This document shows positions 38,781 through 46,601 of a stretch of DNA of 64,000 nucleotides, one piece after another. The position numbers were made by a program, and so were the translations under genes. Each line of letters starts with the position of its first letter. The first letter of the stretch is position 1. Under the pieces are notes generated by a model. That model was given only the letters and a program-made list of their open reading frames with translations. It was not told the origin of the DNA and did not search any database. The stretch is from an uncultured Paracoccaceae bacterium (lineage in GTDB: Bacteria > Pseudomonadota > Alphaproteobacteria > Rhodobacterales > Rhodobacteraceae). The stretch is from positions 186,001-250,000 of the forward strand of contig CANLQK010000002.1 in assembly GCA_947493255.1 (NCBI GenBank). The letters run 5' to 3'.

Positions 38781-39299
38781 ATGTTGAAGAAAATCGCATT
38801 CGCGGCGCTGGTCGCACCAAGTGTATTGACCGCGCAATCTATTGATGAAGAAGCGCTGATCCGCGCGACTTTTGCCGAGCTAAACCCAATTTCGATTGCC
38901 GAGAACGTAGAGTTTTGCGGATATCTGGGCTTCACTGCGGAGGGCGAATTGGCTGTGTCAGAGCCAACGCGGGGTGATGAATCCAGCTGTCTATCGGACG
39001 ATCCGGAAAACCTGGAACTGATCGTCGCATCCTACCATACCCATGCTGGTTTCTCCACTGACTACAACAGTGAGCTGCCGAGCGGTACGGATATGGAAGG
39101 TGACGAAGAAGAGGGCATTGATGGTTGGGTGGCGACCCCCGGTGGGCGTCTTTGGTACATCGACACGACCGATATGGTGACGTGGCAAGTCTGCGGGATC
39201 GGCTGCCTGCCGGCAGACGAAAATTTCATCTTCGGCGATTCAGGGCTGATCGAGCAGAGCTATCATTACGATGATCTTGTGATCAGACTGGAAGAGTAA
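38781..39299 (+). CDS. DUF4329 domain exported protein
   Basis: A 172-residue secreted protein, signal peptide KKIAFAALVAPSVLTA. The mature part has the DUF4329 features: ENVEFCGYLGF, SYHTHAGFSTDYNSELPSGTDM and TPGGRLWYIDT. The JAB-like HTH...S..D arrangement has led to suggestions of a hydrolase, not proven. Start at 38781 has GAGGG upstream. Converges on ecm with a 3-bp gap. Confidence 0.8.
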   Translation: MLKKIAFAALVAPSVLTAQSIDEEALIRATFAELNPISIAENVEFCGYLGFTAEGELAVSEPTRGDESSCLSDDPENLELIVASYHTHAGFSTDYNSELPSGTDMEGDEEEGIDGWVATPGGRLWYIDTTDMVTWQVCGIGCLPADENFIFGDSGLIEQSYHYDDLVIRLEE

Positions 39300-39302
39300 C
39301 GG

Positions 39303-41297
39303 TTATTCGGCTGCCACGGCAGACGGGTCTGCCAGTTCGACAATGTCGTTCATGATCCGGTTGAGTTCGAAATCTTTCGGTGTGTAGACCCGTGCGACGC
39401 CCATGGCGCGCAGGTGGTCTGCGTCTTCGTCCGGAATGATACCACCAACGACAACAGGTACGTGAGACAGGCCGAGCCTGCGCATCTTGTCCATCATTTC
39501 TGTGATCAATGGAATGTGCGACCCCGATAGAATTGACAGGCCAACGACATGGGCGTCGTCACGTTGCACGGCTTCGATAATTTCATCGGGCGTCAGGCGA
39601 ATGCCTTCGTAGGTAATATCCATACCGCAATCGCGCGCGCGGGCGGCGATTTGTTCGGCGCCATTGGAATGCCCATCAAGCCCCGGCTTGCCCATAATGA
39701 ACTTCAACTTTCGGCCCAGTTTACTGCTGACTGCATCAACCCGTTCGCGGATGTCATCAAGACCTTCGGTCCGGTTGGATTGGTGCGCACTAACCCCCGT
39801 TGGGCCACGGTATTGCCCGAACGCTTGGCGGATCACATCGGCCCATTCGCCTGTTGTGACACCTGCCTTGGCAGCCGCGATGGACGGGACCATGATGTTG
39901 GTGCCGTCTTGGGCGGCCGTGCGCAATGCGGCGAGGGCTGCTGCAACATCGTCGTCGTCGCGCACAAGTTTCCACGTGTCGAGGCGACGCAACTGGTCAT
40001 TTTCGGCATCCGGATCACTGACCATGATCGCGTCATCACCCGCTGTGAGAGGGGACGGTTCGCCGTTTTTAAATTTGTTCACCCCAACGACCGTGGTTTC
40101 ACCGGCTTCGATGTTGGCGATGCGCGCGGCGTTGCTGTCGACCAGACGGCCCTTCATGTATTCGATCTTTTCTTGTGCGTTGGCCATCGCGTCGATCTGC
40201 GCGAGTTCGGCGCGTGCGCCATCCTTCAACGCGTTCACCTTGCGCTCAACAGCGGGGTTGCCTTCGAAAAGGTCGTCGTATTCCAGAAGGTCTGTTTCAA
40301 ATGCCAAGATCTGTTGCATCCGCAGGGACCACTGTTGATCCCATGGGCGGGGCAGGCCGAGGGCTTCGTTCCATGCGGGCAATTGCACGGCGCGGGCGCG
40401 GGCATCTTTAGACAGGGTCACGGCCAGCATTTCGATCAAGATCCGGTAGACGTTGTTTTCGGGTTGCTGTTCGGTCAGGCCTAGCGAGTTAACCTGCACG
40501 CCATACCGGAACCGACGGAATTTCGGGTCGGCGACGCCATAACGTTCTTGGCAGATTTCATCCCACAGTTCGACAAAGGCGCGCATTTTGCACATCTCGG
40601 TCACAAACCGGATGCCAGCATTTACGAAGAAGGAAATGCGGCCCACCATGGCGGGGAATTTGTCGGCGGGGACTTTACCTTTAAGGTCGTCTAGCACCGC
40701 CGTTGCGGTGGCCAATGCGAACGCCAGCTCCTCTTCCGGCGTCGCACCTGCCTCCTGCAAGTGATAGGAACACACGTTCATCGGGTTCCATTTAGGCAAA
40801 TGTTCGCGCGTATATGCGGCCACATCCGTAATCATCCGCAGGGATGGTTCGGGGGGGCAAATATAGGTGCCGCGCGAGAGGTATTCTTTGATGATGTCGT
40901 TTTGTACGGTGCCCTGAAGGGCAGATACATCGGCGCCTTGTTCTTCGGCGACAGCGATGTAAAGGGCCAGCAACCAAGGTGCGGTCGCGTTGATCGTCAT
41001 CGATGTGTTCATCTGATCCAACGGGATGTCAGCAAACAAAGCGCGCATGTCGCCCATGTGGCAAATAGGGACACCCACTTTGCCGACTTCGCCGCGCGCC
41101 AGAACATGGTCGCTGTCATAGCCAGTTTGTGTGGGGAGGTCGAAAGCCACGGATAGACCGGTTTGGCCTTTTGCCAAATTGCCACGATACAGCGCGTTTG
41201 ATGCAGCGGCCGTGGAATGGCCGGCATAGGTGCGAAATAGCCATGGACGAACCTTGGGGCGGTCGCGGCCGGGCGTGCTTTGGTCTGTCTGGCTCAT
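39303..41297 (-). CDS. ecm: Ethylmalonyl-CoA mutase (B12-dependent, MeaA type)
   Basis: A 664-residue coenzyme-B12 mutase that converts (2R)-ethylmalonyl-CoA to (2S)-methylsuccinyl-CoA in the ethylmalonyl-CoA pathway. TIM-barrel part starts RPWLFRTYAGHSTA, with GLSVAFDLPTQTGYDSDH and MNTSMTINATAPWLL. The C-terminal B12 domain has the cobalt-ligand motif GKPGLDGHSNG, with Asp541, His543 and Gly546. Single chain of MeaA length, not the larger methylmalonyl-CoA mutase. Methylmalonyl-CoA mutase is the alternative, but length and the ccr neighbourhood favour Ecm. Confidence 0.9.
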   Translation of the reverse strand: MSQTDQSTPGRDRPKVRPWLFRTYAGHSTAAASNALYRGNLAKGQTGLSVAFDLPTQTGYDSDHVLARGEVGKVGVPICHMGDMRALFADIPLDQMNTSMTINATAPWLLALYIAVAEEQGADVSALQGTVQNDIIKEYLSRGTYICPPEPSLRMITDVAAYTREHLPKWNPMNVCSYHLQEAGATPEEELAFALATATAVLDDLKGKVPADKFPAMVGRISFFVNAGIRFVTEMCKMRAFVELWDEICQERYGVADPKFRRFRYGVQVNSLGLTEQQPENNVYRILIEMLAVTLSKDARARAVQLPAWNEALGLPRPWDQQWSLRMQQILAFETDLLEYDDLFEGNPAVERKVNALKDGARAELAQIDAMANAQEKIEYMKGRLVDSNAARIANIEAGETTVVGVNKFKNGEPSPLTAGDDAIMVSDPDAENDQLRRLDTWKLVRDDDDVAAALAALRTAAQDGTNIMVPSIAAAKAGVTTGEWADVIRQAFGQYRGPTGVSAHQSNRTEGLDDIRERVDAVSSKLGRKLKFIMGKPGLDGHSNGAEQIAARARDCGMDITYEGIRLTPDEIIEAVQRDDAHVVGLSILSGSHIPLITEMMDKMRRLGLSHVPVVVGGIIPDEDADHLRAMGVARVYTPKDFELNRIMNDIVELADPSAVAAE

Positions 41298-41314
41298 CTC
41301 GTGCCCCGTGAATC

Positions 41315-41326
41315 AGTTGCGCAACT
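41315..41326. promoter_or_regulatory. Palindrome AGTTGCGCAACT upstream of ecm
   Basis: Perfect 12-bp palindrome 17 bp upstream of the ecm start, in the divergent ecm/acyltransferase region. The core TTGCGCAA is shared with the mdh/TSUP palindrome. Being so close to the start, it would overlap the transcription start or 5' leader. Confidence 0.45.
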
Positions 41327-41432
41327 TTATTACTCAAGTCGTGACTTACATGAAATTTTAAACCCTTGTCAACACGCTGCACTGCGGCATGGCCCCATTT
41401 ACGCCGGGGCAATTCCCTGACAGGGTCCCGAT

Positions 41433-42812
41433 ATGAATGCTCCTGTCGCGATCCCCCTTTGGTTACTGGTTCTTGTTGTGTTGTTCGCAGCGGTGACCTT
41501 TGCGTCCCATTTTCTATTTCCATCGGTGCGTTGGTTCTTCCGGCGGCGCGCTGAAAAGGTTGTGGCGCGGGTGAATGACCGCCTGCAAAAACCGATTGAA
41601 CCTTTCAAGCTGGCCCGCCGCTACGATACGATCCAGCGGTTGGTGTACGACCCCGAGGTGATCAAGGCGGTGAACGACTATGCGCAGGCCGAGGGCGTGC
41701 GCGAAGATGTGGCGTTTGAAAAGGCACGCCACTATGCGCGTGAAATCGTGCCATCTTTCAGTGCGACGGCGTATTTTTCTTTTGGGATGCGCGCGGCCAA
41801 ATGGCTTTCCCGGTTTCTGTACCGGCTGCGGGTCGGGCAGTTTAATCGTGCCGAATACGAGGCGATCGACCCTGACGCGACCATCATCTTTGTGATGAAC
41901 CACCGCAGCAACATGGACTACGTGTTGGTTACCTACCTCGTCAGCCGTGCCTCGGCCTTGTCTTATGCGGTGGGGGAATGGGCGCGGGTCTGGCCATTGT
42001 CGGCGGTGATTAAGATGATGGGCGGGTACTTTATTCGCCGTAAGTCACGCCGTCAGGCCGTCAGCGGTGGTTTGTACCGCAAAGTCCTTGCGCGCTACGT
42101 TCAAATGGCGACCGAGGGCGGGGTGACGCAAGCCATATTCCCGGAAGGTGGTCTGTCGTTAGATGGCACAATCGCGAAGCCGCGAATGGGCATTATCAGT
42201 TACATTATTGACGATTTTGACCCCGATGGGCGCGACGTTGTCTTTGTACCTGTTGCGTTGAATTATGATCGCGTGTTGGAAGACAGGTTCTTGATCAAAG
42301 CCGGAAAAACGGGTGTGCGGCGTTTTCGACCGCCTTTGTTCACCGTGTTGTGGGGAACCACGCAGTACCTTGGTGCGCGACTAGTGGGACGCATGACAAC
42401 CTTTGGGACCGCAAGCGTCGGGTTTGGAAAGCCACTTTCGCTTAAAGAATTTGCCACCGACAACGATGGAGCCACACAGGCTTTGGCCGGCGAGTTGATG
42501 ACCCGTATCGCCGGGGTCGTTCCCGCCGTACCGGTGCCTTTGGTGTGCCGCGCTATTCTTGCGGGTGCGAAAACCGAGGAAGAAATTGCAACGCAAATTG
42601 ATAAGGACCTCAGTGATCTACCAAGCACGACTCGCCGTCCGCAACGTGGCGCTGCAGACTTGGCCGCGGACGGTTTAGCGGTACTACGGCGCCGCAAGTT
42701 GATTGACGGTGATCTGGCTATCGCATCGGGGTCTGACGACGCGGCGGTTCTTGAATATTATGCGGCATCAATTGCGCATCATTTCACAACGGAACCTGTT
42801 GAAGACGCATAG
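41433..42812 (+). CDS. Glycerol-phosphate/lysophosphatidate acyltransferase (PlsC-like)
   Basis: A 459-residue protein with an N-terminal membrane helix (IPLWLLVLVVLFAAVTFA) and a PlsC-type acyltransferase domain. The catalytic HX4D motif is NHRSNMDYVLVTY, and the second substrate motif is IFPEGGLSLDG. The C-terminal ~120 residues are a separate helical extension. It is likely a phospholipid-synthesis enzyme; 1-acyl-G3P or G3P acceptor cannot be told. Divergent from ecm. Confidence 0.85.
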   Translation: MNAPVAIPLWLLVLVVLFAAVTFASHFLFPSVRWFFRRRAEKVVARVNDRLQKPIEPFKLARRYDTIQRLVYDPEVIKAVNDYAQAEGVREDVAFEKARHYAREIVPSFSATAYFSFGMRAAKWLSRFLYRLRVGQFNRAEYEAIDPDATIIFVMNHRSNMDYVLVTYLVSRASALSYAVGEWARVWPLSAVIKMMGGYFIRRKSRRQAVSGGLYRKVLARYVQMATEGGVTQAIFPEGGLSLDGTIAKPRMGIISYIIDDFDPDGRDVVFVPVALNYDRVLEDRFLIKAGKTGVRRFRPPLFTVLWGTTQYLGARLVGRMTTFGTASVGFGKPLSLKEFATDNDGATQALAGELMTRIAGVVPAVPVPLVCRAILAGAKTEEEIATQIDKDLSDLPSTTRRPQRGAADLAADGLAVLRRRKLIDGDLAIASGSDDAAVLEYYAASIAHHFTTEPVEDA

Positions 42813-42892
42813 AACCGCAGTTTCGTTGCATTTGCTTGAACCCCAAGTTTCACGCTAGTCTTCTTCTATTCAAAAAAAGGATAGGGAAGACT

Positions 42893-43249
42893 ATGTCATT
42901 TCATTTTAAAACTATTGCGCTGGCGATTGCATCGACTGCTGTTTTGGCCGCCTGCCAACCAACAACAACGACAACAACAACGGTCGTTTCGGCAAACAAG
43001 AATGTTCTGATTGTGAACAACACCGGCCGTACAATTTGGCGGTTCTATGGTTCACCGGTCAATGTGAATTCGTGGGAAGAAGATATCCTTGGTTCCAACA
43101 TCTTGCCTGCAGGACGGTCCGTAAACATCGATTTCAGCGACGGTCGTAATATCTGCAACTACGATATGCGGGCAGAATTCCAAGACGGATCATCCATCGT
43201 GAAAAACAACATAAACACCTGTGCGGTCTCATCCGTTTCGTTCCCGTGA
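42893..43249 (+). CDS. Small lipoprotein with polythreonine linker
   Basis: A 118-residue lipoprotein: signal KTIALAIASTAVLAAC (lipid Cys near residue 21) followed by PTTTTTTTVV. The mature domain VLIVNNTGRTIWRFYGSP..SWEEDILGSNILPAG with a pair of cysteines (NICNYDMR and NTCAVS) resembles a small beta-domain found in many alphaproteobacterial exported proteins. AGGGAAG precedes the ATG. The threonine run is encoded by ACA/ACG repeats. Function unknown. Confidence 0.78.
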   Translation: MSFHFKTIALAIASTAVLAACQPTTTTTTTVVSANKNVLIVNNTGRTIWRFYGSPVNVNSWEEDILGSNILPAGRSVNIDFSDGRNICNYDMRAEFQDGSSIVKNNINTCAVSSVSFP

Positions 43250-43260
43250 TTTAAGTTTCT

Positions 43261-43307
43261 GCAACGCAGCGGACATAAAATTACAAAAATGTCCGCTGCG
43301 GAGTTGC
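43261..43307. other. Large hairpin between the lipoprotein gene and ccr
   Basis: CAGCGGACA pairs with TGTCCGCTG around a 14-base A-rich loop, and GCAAC/GTTGC can extend the stem outside. No T-run follows. It may end or protect the lipoprotein mRNA, or lie in the 5' region of ccr. Confidence 0.5.
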
Positions 43308-43393
43308 AATATTACTCTCTCACATCTAGTTCTAGCTTCAACGCGCTGATTCTGCAGCGCGGCGAATAGAGTTTTGACACGGAGATGAGTGAA

Positions 43394-44680
43394 ATGGCCC
43401 TCGACACTGATAAACATGCTGCGACTGCAAATGCGCCGGTGAAGGACCTTTATGAGATGGGTGAAATCCCACCTCTGGGTCATGTACCTGAACAAATGTA
43501 TGCGTGGACGATCCGCCGCGAACGTCATGGCGATCCCGACAAGGCGTTCGAGATCGAGGTGGTGGACACGCCCAAGCTGGATAGCAACGAGGTTCTGGTT
43601 CTCGTTATGGCGGCGGGCGTGAACTACAACGGTGTTTGGGCTGGTCTAGGCAAACCCATCAGCCCGTTCGACGTGCATGGCGAACCCTTTCACATCGCTG
43701 GTTCCGACGCGTCTGGCATTGTTTGGGCTGTTGGGGACAAGGTGAAGCGATGGAAAGTTGGCGACGAAGTTGTTGTTCATTGCAACCAAGACGATGGTGA
43801 TGATGAAGAATGCAACGGTGGCGATCCGATGTTTTCAACCAGCCAACGGATTTGGGGTTACGAGACGCCTGATGGGTCTTTCGCGCAGTTTACCAACGTT
43901 CAGGCGCAACAGCTTATGCCGCGCCCGAAACATCTAACGTGGGAAGAAAGTGCCTGTTACACCCTGACTTTGGCCACGGCCTACCGGATGCTGTTTGGCC
44001 ATGAACCACACGATCTGAAGCCGGGGCAGAACGTTCTGGTTTGGGGGGCGTCCGGCGGCCTTGGATCTTATGCGATTCAATTGATCAATACCGCTGGGGC
44101 AAACGCGATTGGCGTCATTTCAGATGAAGACAAACGCGACTTCGTTATGGGGCTAGGCGCAAAAGGCGTTATCAACCGGCGTGATTTCGATTGCTGGGGG
44201 CAGTTGCCGACTGTGAACACGCCCGAATACGCGGAATGGTTCAAAGAGGCCCGTAAGTTCGGCAAAGCGATCTGGGACATCACAGGCAAGGGCAACAACG
44301 TCGACATGGTGTTCGAACACCCCGGCGAGGCGACGTTCCCCGTGTCCACGTTGGTGTGCAAAAAGGGCGGCATGGTTGTGATTTGCGCAGGCACGTCCGG
44401 TTTCAACTGCACGTTTGATGTGCGCTATATGTGGATGCATCAGAAACGTTTGCAGGGGTCACACTTTGCGCACCTGAAACAAGCGTCAGCCGCAAACAAC
44501 CTTATGGTCGAGCGCCGGTTGGATCCGTGCATGTCAGAGGTGTTCCCGTGGGATCAACTGCCAGATGCGCACACCAAAATGCTTCGTAACGAACACAAGC
44601 CGGGCAATATGTCTGTGCTGGTTCAGGCCCCCAAAACCGGGCTGCGGACGCTAGAAGAGGTGATCGACGCCAAGGCATAA
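43394..44680 (+). CDS. ccr: Crotonyl-CoA carboxylase/reductase
   Basis: A 428-residue key enzyme of the ethylmalonyl-CoA pathway: reductive carboxylation of crotonyl-CoA to ethylmalonyl-CoA with NADPH and CO2. MDR family: HCNQDDGDDEECNGGDPMFS, VWGASGGLGSYAIQL (NADPH motif), GINF-type core replaced by family-typical FCTFDVRYMWMHQKRLQGSHFA-like text (see 44400-44470). Closely follows R. sphaeroides Ccr as I recall it. The second ATG (43394, MALDTD) is chosen since GGAG is 9 bp upstream; the first ATG at 43385 lies too close to it. Single gene with its own terminator. Confidence 0.95.
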   Translation: MALDTDKHAATANAPVKDLYEMGEIPPLGHVPEQMYAWTIRRERHGDPDKAFEIEVVDTPKLDSNEVLVLVMAAGVNYNGVWAGLGKPISPFDVHGEPFHIAGSDASGIVWAVGDKVKRWKVGDEVVVHCNQDDGDDEECNGGDPMFSTSQRIWGYETPDGSFAQFTNVQAQQLMPRPKHLTWEESACYTLTLATAYRMLFGHEPHDLKPGQNVLVWGASGGLGSYAIQLINTAGANAIGVISDEDKRDFVMGLGAKGVINRRDFDCWGQLPTVNTPEYAEWFKEARKFGKAIWDITGKGNNVDMVFEHPGEATFPVSTLVCKKGGMVVICAGTSGFNCTFDVRYMWMHQKRLQGSHFAHLKQASAANNLMVERRLDPCMSEVFPWDQLPDAHTKMLRNEHKPGNMSVLVQAPKTGLRTLEEVIDAKA

Positions 44681-44703
44681 TCGGCACGAATCAGCCCGAA
44701 AAT

Positions 44704-44738
44704 AGGCCGTCCTGAATGTCGGGACGGCCTTTTTATTT
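44704..44738 (+). terminator. ccr terminator
   Basis: AGGCCGTCC pairs with GGACGGCCT around an 8-base loop, followed by TTTTTATT. It begins 24 bp after the ccr stop. Confidence 0.88.
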
Positions 44739-44868
44739 AGAATAAGTTAACCATACTAGCTCTCCCCATTTATAGCGGGGTGAATAAAGTGGGTAGGTGA
44801 ACCCATGAAACTATGGGACATTTGGGTATTGCCTGTGAAACGGCGCCAACGGTTAACCTTTCGTTAAC
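44736..44868 (+). promoter_or_regulatory. CtrA-type boxes upstream of the luxR locus
   Basis: TTAACCTTTCGTTAAC at 44853-44868 is an exact TTAA-N7-TTAAC CtrA recognition sequence, 21 bp before the small ORF at 44890. A weaker TTTA-N7-TTAACC match lies at 44736-44752, just after the ccr terminator. CtrA is a cell-cycle and motility regulator of alphaproteobacteria. Binding is inferred from the motif only. Confidence 0.6.
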
Positions 44869-44889
44869 CCCTCAGACAGAAAGTTATGC

Positions 44890-45105
44890 ATGGGACAGAA
44901 GTGGATAATCGACGTTCTCGCCGACCTACGCGAATTTGCTGACCAAAACGGGCTACCTCTGCTGGCGCACCAGCTTGAAGTGACCTCTTGTGTTGCGCAG
45001 GCCGAGATCGCGTCGATTCTTGAAGGGGCGCCGCTTGCGGCGAATGCAAATGAACGGGAACCTGCGTCGTCACTTGGTGACACTCGAACAGGCAACGGAA
45101 CTTAG
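44890..45105 (+). CDS. Small conserved protein upstream of luxR
   Basis: A 71-residue, partly helical protein (GQKWIIDVLADLREFADQNGLPLLAHQLEVTSCVAQAEIAS). From memory, short proteins starting GQKWIIDVL occur before luxR-type genes in other Roseobacters, which is why I treat it as real. It overlaps luxR (start 45044) by 62 bp in another frame. No domain assigned; it could be a regulatory peptide for the LuxR protein. No strong ribosome site. Confidence 0.6.
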   Translation: MGQKWIIDVLADLREFADQNGLPLLAHQLEVTSCVAQAEIASILEGAPLAANANEREPASSLGDTRTGNGT

Positions 45106-45826
45106 CGCGCTACAGGACGCCAGCGTCCAACTGCGTGACTATTTTGGTGTTGCGCATCTCGTTTACCATTGGGTGTCTGCGGACGGCGAACAATATGGTT
45201 GCGGGACCTATCCATCGGCTTGGATAGAACACTACCTAGAACAGGACTATCTGCGCATCGATCCCGTCGTGATTGGATGTTTTCAACGGTTTCATCCCGT
45301 GGATTGGAAAGCGTTAGATTGGTCGACTAAATCCGCAATCGCCTTTCGCGCCGAAGCAGTGCAGGCGGGTGTTGGCAATCAAGGATATTCTATTCCAATT
45401 CGTGGGCCACGCGGCCAATTTGCGATGTTTTCCGTTTCGGACAATGGGACCGACCAAGATTGGGCCGAGTTCACGCAGAAGCATCGGCGAGATTTGATCT
45501 TATGTGCCCATTCTTTCAACCAACGTGCGCTTGAATTTGAAACACGTCGAATGCCGGAACCTGTGAAGCCGCTATCGGGGCGCGAGATTGATGTGATGAC
45601 CTATTTGGCCATGGGATATTCAAGGGGCCAAGTCGCCCAGACCTTACAAATTTCAGAACACACGTTGCGGGCCTATGTCGAAAGTGCGCGGTTTAAGTTG
45701 GGGGCGTCAAACACAATGCACGCTGTGGCCCGCGCCGTTGCAGAAGGGCTGATCGTGATGGGAGGGGCTGCGCGAAATGCCCGTGGCGCATGGCCAGGGC
45801 GCGGCGACGTTGAAGCCGCCCAGTAA
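45044..45826 (+). CDS. LuxR family N-acyl-homoserine-lactone-responsive regulator
   Basis: A 260-residue quorum-sensing receptor. The autoinducer domain keeps all six invariant residues of true AHL receptors: Trp60, Tyr64, Asp73, Pro74, Trp88 and Gly114. The C-terminal LuxR helix-turn-helix spans about residues 178-240 (LSGREIDVMTYLAMGYSRGQVAQTL). It is therefore likely an active receptor, not a solo with a changed pocket. An alternative start is ATG 45050. The cognate luxI is 98 bp downstream. Confidence 0.92.
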   Translation: MQMNGNLRRHLVTLEQATELSALQDASVQLRDYFGVAHLVYHWVSADGEQYGCGTYPSAWIEHYLEQDYLRIDPVVIGCFQRFHPVDWKALDWSTKSAIAFRAEAVQAGVGNQGYSIPIRGPRGQFAMFSVSDNGTDQDWAEFTQKHRRDLILCAHSFNQRALEFETRRMPEPVKPLSGREIDVMTYLAMGYSRGQVAQTLQISEHTLRAYVESARFKLGASNTMHAVARAVAEGLIVMGGAARNARGAWPGRGDVEAAQ

Positions 45827-45852
45827 GTGCGTGCTTAACAAAGTGTAGCACC

Positions 45853-45864
45853 GACCGAACGGTC
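45853..45864. promoter_or_regulatory. Candidate lux-box-like palindrome before luxI
   Basis: GACCGAACGGTC (GACCG-N2-CGGTC) lies 60 bp upstream of the luxI start. It is the only evident palindrome in the luxR-luxI gap. LuxR-type proteins bind such dyads near luxI promoters, but this one is shorter than the usual 18-20 bp lux box. Confidence 0.35.
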
Positions 45865-45923
45865 CTCGAACCATGCCTTAATCGGGGGTACCTAGGGTTT
45901 TCCATCTACGGATGGAGGCCCGA

Positions 45924-46562
45924 ATGCTTAAATATATCTACGGATCAGACCTGAAATCGCACCCTGTATTGGCGGACACGATGTTTCGCGATCGCGCGTG
46001 GCAATTTCGCGAACGTCTTGGTTGGGAGGTGTCCGTTGACGCCCAAGGCCATGAACGGGACGAATACGACGACGAAGATCCGCTGTACGTGATCTGGCAA
46101 CGCCCTGATGGGCGCCATGGTGGGTCCATGCGATTTTTGCCAACCACCGGACGCACCATGGTGAATGATCACTTTAGTGAATTGACCGGCGGGGTCGTTA
46201 TTAGCAGCCCCCTAATTTGGGAATCTACACGGTTTTGTTTGTCACCCGGTGCGGATAGCCGCGTTGCAGCGGCTTTGATGTTGGGCGGTGGCGAGCTGAT
46301 GCGCGGGTTCGGTGTGACCCAATTTGTTGGTGTGTTTGATGCGCGCATGGTGCGGATATATCGTATGATTGGATCTAGCCCCGATGTGCTGGGCAGCAGC
46401 GGTAGGGGACGTGACCGGATAAGCGTTGGGTTGTGGAACTACGACCCAGCAGACCGAGTGAAGGTTCTTCAGCGGGCAGGCCTGTCGTCTGTGGTGTCGG
46501 AACATTGGTATGCCCGTGCATTCGGAGCAAAACCCACAAAACGGTTGCGTAAAGCGGCGTAA
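45924..46562 (+). CDS. LuxI family N-acyl-homoserine lactone synthase
   Basis: A 212-residue AHL synthase that acylates S-adenosylmethionine to make the quorum signal. With the start at 45924 the invariant residues fall at their standard places: Arg24, Phe28, Trp34, Glu100 and Arg103, plus Asp46, Asp49 and Arg70. GGAGG lies 6 bp before this ATG, which decides against the ATG 12 bp upstream. Acyl chain length cannot be told from sequence. Confidence 0.93.
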   Translation: MLKYIYGSDLKSHPVLADTMFRDRAWQFRERLGWEVSVDAQGHERDEYDDEDPLYVIWQRPDGRHGGSMRFLPTTGRTMVNDHFSELTGGVVISSPLIWESTRFCLSPGADSRVAAALMLGGGELMRGFGVTQFVGVFDARMVRIYRMIGSSPDVLGSSGRGRDRISVGLWNYDPADRVKVLQRAGLSSVVSEHWYARAFGAKPTKRLRKAA

Positions 46563-46601
46563 TCGCTGGCCCCTGTGGCGCGCCCTAGTTATGGTCGCGC
46601 C

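Noticed and set aside
39303-41297. Methylmalonyl-CoA mutase large subunit
   Set aside because: Single 664-residue chain of MeaA type next to EMC genes; ethylmalonyl-CoA mutase fits better.
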